From Impatiens glandulifera (Eukaryota; Streptophyta; Magnoliopsida; Ericales; Balsaminaceae): DNA of 64,000 nt. The stretch covers positions 5,732,273 through 5,796,272 of the forward strand of contig NC_061870.1 in the NCBI RefSeq assembly GCF_907164915.1. The letters are read 5' to 3'. The notes under the pieces were generated by a model that was not told the origin of the DNA, searched no databases, and saw only the letters and a list, made by a program, of their open reading frames with translations. The position numbers and the translations under genes were made by a program. Shown in pieces: positions 56,735-64,000 of the stretch. Position 1 is the stretch's first letter. The number at the start of each line of letters is the position of its first letter.

Positions 56735-56935
56735 AGAATACCCCTTCGCCCAGATTCAATGGAATGAATAGACGATTTGTGAGAGAATATTTGTTCGCCT
56801 AGACCATGTTCCATGTAAAATAGATTGAATAGTCGCTTTTCGAGAGAACAGTTATTCGCCCCTAGTCCAGGTGTCATGTGAAATGGAATGAATAGTCGCT
56901 TTTAGAGAGAAGACCTGTTCGCCCAGGTTCCATGA
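56735..56935 (+). repeat. Short repeats of ~65 bp with TTCGCC motif
   Basis: Four loose copies of GAATAGTCGCTTTTCGAGAG followed by a TTATTCGCC element and CAGGTTCCATG (56740-56935). They share the TTCGC core of the neighbouring 265-bp unit. Confidence 0.55.
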
Positions 56936-57306
56936 ATATATATATATACACCCTAATATGATTATTTTATAATCATTTCCGCCTGATTCATCTCTCTCTC
57001 TTCCTGCCTCCTTTCACGGTGATTCGCAACCGGCTCCCCGTCGACCAGACCAAAAGCAACATCTTCACGTCTCCACAATGGTACGTACTCCTAAATAGTA
57101 ACTTTTCATATTTAGGATTATGAAACCACTAAACCCTAGATTATGTTATGTGATGTCGTTGTCTCGTTAATCTTTAGGAAACCCTACTCTCAAAATGTCA
57201 CGTTCAATGAAAATCCATCCTATTTAGGAGAACTTACCTAGTGTTAGGTTTTAGGATATTATTTCCATGAAACCCTAGTAAATACTAACAAAGACTGTTT
57301 TTTTTC

Positions 57307-58254
57307 ATGCATGTGCAAGCAACCGCAAAAGCATCCGTCCAAAACTTTGGCAAAGACTGGATTTTATGCCCAAATCAATTAATAAGTGAAGATATAGTAC
57401 TATTCCTCACATATATCCCTTTTTTTTCCATATTGTTTAAGTTTTCATCCTGTTTATCTGAAATATTTATGATTGTTCTTAAACAGCACTTGATGCAATA
57501 ATATGCTAACACATGTGGTGCCACAGTGACAATGAGGTGGCGAGACGATGCGACCCACGTCATAGCATCCACCGATGCTAATGGTGAATGCGGTCGCACT
57601 ATCAAAGTATTGAAGGCAATATTGAACGGGAGTTGGGTCCTTACCATTGATTGTGAGACTATGTTATTCTTAACTCTTTACTCTTAACTCAATATTCATT
57701 TTCACATATATGAAACTAAAAATACCAATTGCTTTTGTACAGGGATAAAATCATCAATCAGATCTAAATGTTACGAGAACGAGGAACCGTATGAGGTGCA
57801 GCGAGATAATCATGGGACCGTGGGCGGTCCAAGAGCTGGCAGAATGTAGTATTTGAACAATGTAAGTTTTGTCTGATTCCTACTCCTCCTCCATATGATA
57901 TTCAATTTTCCATGATTACTAAAAATGTTTTGTATTTTCTTTCAGCTGCCGAAACTGTTCGACAGTTACGCCTTTATATTTGCAGGGGAATTCATCCCGG
58001 CTTACAAACAGGATCTTATGGGGTTTGTAATTGATGGAGGAGGTAGGACTAAAGAAATGGAGAATCCATTTGTTGAGCCAGAGGACGACAAAATTATAGT
58101 TGTATACGACAAGTCTCGGCACGATGTTAATGAACTTGTTTGGGTATTTGAGGCAGTGAATCCTTTGACGACATATTTGCATGTATTTGGTGTTCCTCAC
58201 ACAAGCTTGCTTGAATCCATTGTTGCTTGTGATTTGAAGCCTTTGTTCTTGTAA
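57307..58254 (+). pseudogene. BRCA1-type tandem BRCT fragment
   Basis: Four exon-like pieces (about 57322-57395, 57487-57652, 57743-57861 and 57946-58254) with sensible splice signals encode the C-terminal part of a plant BRCA1-like protein. These are the pre-BRCT segment KDWILCPNQL, BRCT1 (ATHVIASTD, WVLTIDW), the linker EEPYEV and GPRAGR, and BRCT2 (LPKLF, YAFIFAGEFIPAYK, TSLLESIVACDLKP). BRCA1 proteins work in DNA repair by homologous recombination and use BRCTs to bind phosphopeptides. Here stops at 57499-57501 (TAA) and 57847-57849 (TAG) break the frame, and the RING and PHD parts are absent. It is therefore a pseudogene, either captured by the neighbouring MULE or a decayed local copy. 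Confidence 0.75.
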
Positions 58255-59213
58255 TAGACATGTGTTGGTTTTGTTACTGAATATTTGAATATTTGGCATT
58301 CTTGAATTTGGTAATGTTATTTTTTATTTCAGATTTCTCTTTTTTGTTCATAGAATTGTATTTTTTTTAAACAACAGCATTATATTAAACGAAATCTTGA
58401 AACATGAAATAATGTATAACTTAAATTTTTATTCATTTATTAATACATAGCAATCTATGTAACTTAAGCGCCCCTAATGTGATAAATTTATATATGTTTT
58501 AAAACAATTGTCAAAATACTATTTCTAAAACAATTGTCAAAATAATATTGTGAAGCAATCTTCGCTTTCTGATTGATTGATTGATAAATATTAATTTATA
58601 ATAATTTTATTCATTTAATTATTAAATTGAAATATTTTTTTTATCAAGTCACCTCACCGCCACTTAACACCTGCCACCTTTTCATTAAATGTTGCATGAC
58701 AGCAAGCCATGCTGCTAAGCTAGACAAAGTTTGTACTATTTTCTCTCTCACCTGTACGAGAAGCAGTCGACCATTTCTTCGCCGGAGTGATACTCCATTG
58801 TCTACCATCGACCTCTCCTTTGCCGGAGAGTTCATTATAATATCAATCCCTCTTCGTAAATTAAAATGGTATGTTTTTGAATGTCATCTACCTTCTATAC
58901 TTTTCGTCACAATGTTTATGTTTTTTGAATAATCGACATGAAATGTTTTGTTCTTGTTAATTATCAGGAAGGAATACACATGAGCGAGAATGATATGAAC
59001 GAGAATGATATTAATGATTTAAGGTATATTGTTTAACTTATCTAATTTTTTTCGTTCATATTTAAGCGAAGATCTCTTCACTTATAGGATTTTTGATAAT
59101 AGCTTATAAAGAGAAACTCTCTTCGCCTAATATTTCAATGTGATTAATGTTGAAGTGAAGCGCTCTTCGCTTATATTGCCTTCATTTTACAATCATCTAC
59201 AAGTTTTGGTTAG
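58255..59213. other. MULE internal non-coding DNA with TCTTCGC motifs
   Basis: Contains GCGAAGATCTCTTC (59069), CTCTCTTCGC (59119) and GAAGCGCTCTTCGC (59157), the same core as the repeats at 55905-56935. A short exon-like ATG frame at 58980-59023 may be a 5' exon of the transposase, but the reading phase does not fit the next exon. Confidence 0.4.
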
Positions 59214-61415
59214 TTGAAGATTTATTTTCCACGTGTTCTCAAATTTAACAGCGAATCTGCTAGTTGTCGTCGTCAATTGAATTTCGATGGAAACGGCCAA
59301 CCTTTGGAGGACATCGAAGCCAACTTAATTCCACATTTAGGTAGGGAATTTGAGAGTGAAGAAGAAGTCTACGTATTCTATTTAGCATACGCTAAACTAA
59401 TAGGATTTGGTATAAGGCGCAGTTCAAAACATGTTGACAACGATGGTAAAATACTGGATAGAGTTTTTTGTTATAGTGCACAAGGTGAACGGGTAAAAGA
59501 CAAACGTGATGTCTATGTGAGACGTAGCCGTTCTTTGACGAGGTTCGGTTGTGAAGCGAAATTGAGGATAAAGAGGGCAGATAATGGAAAGTTCCAAGTG
59601 GTAAATTTTATTAGTGAGCATTGTCATCCTCTTGCAAGTCCAAAGAAAACTCACCTGTATAGATGCCATAGGAATATTTCTGCAGTTGCAGGCTTACATA
59701 TCGAGATGGCCACTAACGTGGGAATTCCTCCTAAGGCATCACATGCTCTAATGTCTAAACAAATATGTGGAAGGGAGAATCTAGGTTTTCTTCCTGAGGA
59801 TTACAAAAATTACCTGCGAACGAAAAGAACCAGAGACTGTAATTTTGGGGAAACAGGGGGTGTATTAGAGTATTTGCAGAAAAAATAATTAAATGATCCT
59901 GGTTTTTATAATGTTTTTCAACTTGATGCGGACGATTTGATAACGAATATTTTTTGGTGTGATTCCAACATGCGGTCTGATTATTCATACTTCGGAGACG
60001 TTGTCAGTTTTGACACCACCTACAAGAATAATAAGGAAGGTCGTCCAGTTGCGCTTTTTGTAGGTGTGAATCATCACAAACAATCGATTATTTTTGGTGC
60101 AGCTCTATTATACGATGAAACTGCAATGACTTTTGAATAGTTGTTTGATACTTTCACCAAAGCTATGCGTGGGAAAAAACCAAAAACCATTCTTACAGAT
60201 CAAGACGCGGCCATGGCTAAGGCCTTGTCGTCTACATGGCCCGAAACAAATCATCGTCTATGTATTTGGCACATATTTCAAAATGCAGCCATACATCTTA
60301 GCTCCGTGTTCCATAATTTCAGAGAATTTTCGAAGGATTTTTCTTCGTGTATATATGATTTTGAAGAAGAGATAGAGTTTGTTGAAGCTTGGAATCAAAT
60401 GTTGACAAACTACGGGCTTGAAAACAACGACTGGTTGAAACGTATGTTTTGCATTAGGCGAAAGTGGGCATTAGTCTATGGACGACAAATGTTTTGTGCT
60501 GATACGACGAAAACACAGAGAAGTGAGAGTATGAACAGTGTGTTGAAAAGGTACTGCTCCTACAAACACAAGTTTTTAGAATTTTTCAAACACTTTGAAA
60601 GACTAATCGATGAAAGAAGATATGATGTGTTGAAGGCTGATTTCAAATCAATTACCAGCCAACCAAGTCTGAACTATCCAGTTTTGATCTTAAAGGATGC
60701 CTACAAAGTTTACAACCTAGAGGTATTTAAGTGCTTTGAACAACAATGGTTTATGTCGCATGATTGTGGTGTAGAAATGTTAGAGGATGTCGACACACAC
60801 AGAAAATATAAGGTAACACCCCACACTAGGAGATGCTCTCATACAGTTACAGTTCATAAGAATGATGATAAGAATATCGAGTGTAGCTGCTGTAAATTTG
60901 AATTTGGAGGGATTTTGTGTGCTCACATCCTAAAGATTTTCACTACGATTGACGTGTTGAAGATTCCTCCTGCGTTGATATTGAAGAGGTGGACAAGAAC
61001 AGCCAAAGATGGATTATTTGGAACTGATCCAATCGTGGACAGTAGTAATGTTGGTCCGAGTGAGCTTCATAACATAAGATACAGATACTTGTGTGGCTTG
61101 TCCATGCATTTATTTACCAAGGCAGCCGAAAGAGATGACACGTATAGGCATGTCAAAGAAATTATGCTTAGCCAGTGTACGTTTGTGGATAAAAAATTAC
61201 AGGAGAGTATAAATTACAGTTGTGCAGTAGGAGGTAGTTCCCTCAAGGCCCAACACAATAATGAATGGAGAACCCCTCATCTCGTACATCATTTGACTAA
61301 AGAGATACCACGGAACAATGAACCGAATTGGGTGAATATCCGAAATAGAATTCTGAAACACGATTCCAGCGACCCTTTGCAATTGCAGATTGGCAAAGGA
61401 AGGGTAGGGAATTGA
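59214..61415 (+). pseudogene. FAR1/FHY3-type MULE transposase with two nonsense codons
   Basis: One frame of 734 codons is interrupted only by TAA at 59886-59888 and TAG at 60138-60140. Domains: FAR1 DNA-binding domain (about residues 40-145; FGCEAKLRI, SEHCHPL); MULE DDE transposase with [26 protein letters not shown] and QRSESMN (catalytic D, D and E visible); SWIM zinc finger CSCCKFEFGGILCAHIL at about residues 560-580. The first codon is unresolved; 59214 is the start of the open frame. FAR1-type proteins are former transposases, some domesticated as light-signalling factors, but this one lies in a repeat cluster with ULP1 and PMD genes, as in a transposon. The C-terminal 70 codons overlap the opposite-strand PMD gene and may not be real coding. 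Confidence 0.82.
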
Positions 61416-62123
61416 AGGACGGGGCAACCAATGCAACTTGTCTAACAACCAGAGGTAAAGAACCAAAGGTGATCCACGGCGGGAATAGTTATTTGCCTCT
61501 GGGACAAATTCGTTAAGACCAAGTAATGTCTCAGCAAGTACAAGGCTAGCCAGGTTTGGGGCGTTTCCCATGATTGCAGGAACTACCTCCAGGATCCTAT
61601 CCGAAGGCCGTCGTCCTGCAGCCGGACACAAAAAAAAATGAGCCAGAACCACAAGCATGATTAATTTGCTTTGTGTGTGGTTGATGGTCCTCTCGGCTCC
61701 GTGGACACGCCAAATGTACTCGTCTATGTTTGTCATATTGAGAAATCCATGTTGGAGGGTAAACAAAACAGCGTCAAACATTGTACCTCCATAGAAGCTG
61801 TGGAAAATTTCGAATGCTCTATGAGGATCTTGATTGACAGGCAAAATCATGAGTGCAAGACTACCACACCTAAGGATTGAAGCAAAGTCCTCTATCGTCG
61901 GGCATATGTGCATTTCCCCAATAACAAAAGAACGAGAGTCTGTATTCCATCTGCTTTGCATGTGGGCCATCAGTCCGTCGTGAACGTTTATTCGTAAAAG
62001 AGGTAGAATCTCATCTACATGATAGACACTAAAAGGGATAGGGTCATCGTTGATCAGACTTAAGTATCGCTCCAGCTGTTGCTGCGATAAAACCATCATG
62101 TCTGGGTCCATCTCTACCTCCAT
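61197..62123 (-). CDS. Plant mobile domain (PMD) protein
   Basis: 308-aa open frame, intact. Visible are HDGLMAHMQSRWNTDSRSF, GEMHICPTIEDFASIL, WLLDKLHWLPRPSIPYPSF and RFIVPWYLF, which fit the plant mobile domain (PMD-C; annotated in many plants as aminotransferase-like or phosphatase-7 long form). PMD proteins such as MAIN and MAIL1 act in silencing and genome stability, but most PMD genes sit in transposons. It faces the transposase gene and overlaps its last 219 bp. A TATA signal was not resolved. No nonsense mutation, in contrast to the transposase. Confidence 0.75.
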   Translation of the reverse strand: MEVEMDPDMMVLSQQQLERYLSLINDDPIPFSVYHVDEILPLLRINVHDGLMAHMQSRWNTDSRSFVIGEMHICPTIEDFASILRCGSLALMILPVNQDPHRAFEIFHSFYGGTMFDAVLFTLQHGFLNMTNIDEYIWRVHGAERTINHTQSKLIMLVVLAHFFLCPAAGRRPSDRILEVVPAIMGNAPNLASLVLAETLLGLNEFVPEANNYSRRGSPLVLYLWLLDKLHWLPRPSIPYPSFANLQLQRVAGIVFQNSISDIHPIRFIVPWYLFSQMMYEMRGSPFIIVLGLEGTTSYCTTVIYTLL

Positions 62124-62379
62124 CTTATGAGTATTACACTAAATGACTGAAGAGAACGAATCTAGTGTAGACACTGGTAGAGAGAGATTTGTGAAGGACA
62201 GAGTCAAAACAGAAAGAGAGGTGATAGTGAGAGTGGAGTGTGAGAGTGAGAGTGAGGGTGTGAGAGTGAGAGTGAGGGTGTGAGAGTGATGATGTTTATC
62301 AGCAGTAGTTGAAGTAATAAATGATTTTTCATTCATGAATTCACATCCTTATATAACTCCGGTAGGGGCATTACATGTT
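62124..62379. other. Upstream of the PMD gene
   Basis: Contains a GAGTGAGAGTGAGGGTGTGA microsatellite-like run at about 62228-62288 and no gene. Confidence 0.5.
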
Positions 62380-63260
62380 GTGAAGATATCTTCGTTTAGG
62401 AATTTGAAAACATATAGTGAAGAAGATATCTTCGTCTCTGATTTTAAAAATATGGCTTGTACCAAAAAAAAACATAAGAAGATATCTTCGTTTAGGAATT
62501 TGAAAATATATAGTTAAGAAGATATCTTCGTTTAGGAATTTGAAAACATATAGTGAAGAAGATATCTTTGTCTCTAATTTTAGAAATATGGCTTGTACCA
62601 AAAAAAACATAAGAAGATATCTTCGTTTAGGAATTTGAAAATATATAGTTAAGAAGATATCTTCGTTTAGGAATTTGAAAACATATAGTGAAGAAGATAT
62701 CTTCGTCTCTGATTTTAAAAATATGGCTTGTACCAAAAAAAACATAAGAAGATATCTTCGTTTAGGAATTTGAAAATATATAGTTAAGAAGATATCTTCG
62801 TTTAGGAATTTGAAAATATATAGTGAAGAAGATATCTTCGTCTCTGATTTTAGAAATATGGCTTGTACCAAAAAAAAACATAAGAATATATCTTCGTTTA
62901 AGAATTTGAAAATATATAGTTAAGAAGATATCTTCGTTTAGGAATTTGAAAACATATAGTGAAGAAGATATCTTCGTCTCTGATTTTAAAAATATGGCTT
63001 GTACAAAAAAAAAAACATAAGAAAATATCTTCGTTTAGGAATTTGAAAATATATAGTTAAGAAGATATCTTCGTTTTTGATTTTAAAAATATGGGCACAT
63101 GAAGACATAAGAAGATATTTTCGTTTTATTTTTTGAAAACATATAGTTAAGAAGATATCTTCGTTTCTGATTTTAAAAATATGGGAACAAGAAGACATAA
63201 GAAGATATCTTCGTTTATGAACTTAAAAACATGTAGTTAAGAATATATCTTCGTCTTAGA
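62380..63260. repeat. Palindromic higher-order repeat (GAAGATATCTTC), 135-bp period
   Basis: Subunits of 40-55 bp each start with the perfect palindrome GAAGATATCTTC. Three kinds alternate (TTTAGGAATTTGAAAACATA, TCTCTGATTTTAAAAATATG and TTTAGGAATTTGAAAATATA). The marker GGCTTGTAC recurs at 62454, 62590, 62725, 62860 and 62996, a 135-bp period. From 63050 on the array decays. Confidence 0.88.
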
Positions 63261-63451
63261 ATTTTAAAACATAGAGTTACGAAAATAACCTCGTTTATGA
63301 TTTTAATAATATGTGTACAAGAAGACATATCAAACATCAATACATTATAAGTTATAATTCCATAAAGTACATTAGTACACCAATGTCAATTGACCTGTGT
63401 AAATATAAGAATTACTGTACAAGTATAATTCCGTATAACACATACAAATCT
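63261..63451. other. Spacer between array and ULP1-like gene
   Basis: Short AT-rich DNA; 3' UTR of the ULP1-like gene is expected here. Confidence 0.4.
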
Positions 63452-63982
63452 CTAAAATCTTGATCTAATTGCATTCTTTAACTTAAACCTATTGACATTG
63501 TACTCAGTCATAAGAATTCTGTATAAATATTTGATCTTTAATGTACTCAAAGCTTCTTGGGCCTTCAAAAGAACAAGAGAAAGTATAAGAACATCTAAAA
63601 TTGTTAAATGTCATAGACTAACATATGGTATAACACTTACATTATTTGCGTTGATGTCAATACCCCAATCCTTCAACGCTCCTCTATATGTTTCCATATG
63701 TCTCATTAAATATACACCACAGTCTTTCTTGTTTGAATTGTCTTGCCAGTCAAGCTTTGGGGCCGTTATCCTGTATTTTTTAACCTTTGAAGAAATTCTT
63801 TCTAGGCCTTGCCTTTCCAAGAAAGTCACAGAACTATCGACTTGTTTCCTCAAAGTGACATACTTGTCCATAATTTTCATTCTATGCGGACGAACGGAGT
63901 TGTCTAGTACATTGATTTTGGAGTCTTTAATATTCACACATACAAGAAAGAAATGTCTGGAAAAGACGACAGGTAGGAATAT
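63452..63982 (-). CDS. ULP1-like SUMO protease (C48) C-terminal part, runs off right edge
   Basis: Exons 63982-63641 and 63562-63452 (stop TAG 63454-63452) join in frame across GTAAGTG and TTGAAG. Upstream exons lie beyond the window, after acceptor TTTTTACAG. The C48 triad is visible: His in RHFFLVCVN, Asp in VLDNS, Gln in WQDNS and catalytic Cys in DCGVYLMRHME. ULP1 enzymes cut SUMO from proteins or mature it. In plants ULP1-like genes are common passengers of MULEs (for example the KI/Kaonashi type). Position beside a MULE transposase and PMD gene suggests the same. No nonsense codon in the visible part. Confidence 0.85.
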
Positions 63983-64000
63983 CTGTAAAAAGAACACAAG

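Noticed and set aside
62371..62871. 166-aa minus-strand open frame across the 135-bp array
   Set aside because: It repeats the same peptide because the array period is a multiple of three. No domain, and both strands and other frames are partly open too. Best read as a by-product of the repeat.

Overview
The window is plant nuclear DNA, most likely from a eudicot. It has spliced plant-type genes (an ENT nucleoside transporter, an organellar RlmN-like methyltransferase and a Bet v 1/MLP protein), Ty1/copia and Ty3/gypsy LTR retrotransposons with initiator-Met tRNA primer sites, FAR1-type Mutator (MULE) remnants, AT-rich spacers and a 100-N assembly gap. The species cannot be fixed from the sequence; an asterid is only a guess.

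Layout. (1) 1-11277, minus strand: the 5' three quarters of a young Sirevirus-like copia element, with LTR, primer binding site, gag, pol and then three further paralogous genes, called A, B and C here. It runs off the left edge and is nested in an older copia fragment (11278-12324), which abuts the 3' end of a MULE transposase gene (12325-13715). (2) 13716-22456: a gene island with AT-rich spacers, an ENT1/ENT8-type transporter (+) and a nine-exon RlmN-like radical SAM gene (-), convergently arranged. (3) About 22.8-50.6 kb: a retrotransposon graveyard. A decayed Tat/Ogre-like gypsy element with a long repeat-rich 3' region has been invaded by a solo copia LTR (perfect TSD), an LTR fragment with a 1-kb palindromic minisatellite, and two older copies of the Sirevirus-like element (33942-42379 and 42380-47902). 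The second of these contains a nested non-autonomous gag-only element. (4) 50.6-52.3 kb: a CACTA-like end and a gypsy gag/protease relic. (5) 53737-54317: an intact two-exon MLP gene. (6) 55.9-64 kb: repeats sharing a GCGAAGA/TCTTCGC-type motif, a BRCA1-type BRCT pseudogene, a FAR1-type MULE transposase with two nonsense codons, a convergent plant-mobile-domain gene, a 135-bp palindromic higher-order array and an ULP1-like protease gene cut by the right edge.

The most interesting system is the Sirevirus-like family. Downstream of pol each element carries the same ordered cassette A-B-C of mutually paralogous proteins with no recognised function. In the young copy every cassette gene has its own TATA box about 95-125 bp before its ATG, and gene C has E2F-like promoter sites in two copies. 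The cassette therefore looks like three independent transcription units rather than part of the polyprotein. The same order in a young and a decayed copy shows that the triplication is old.
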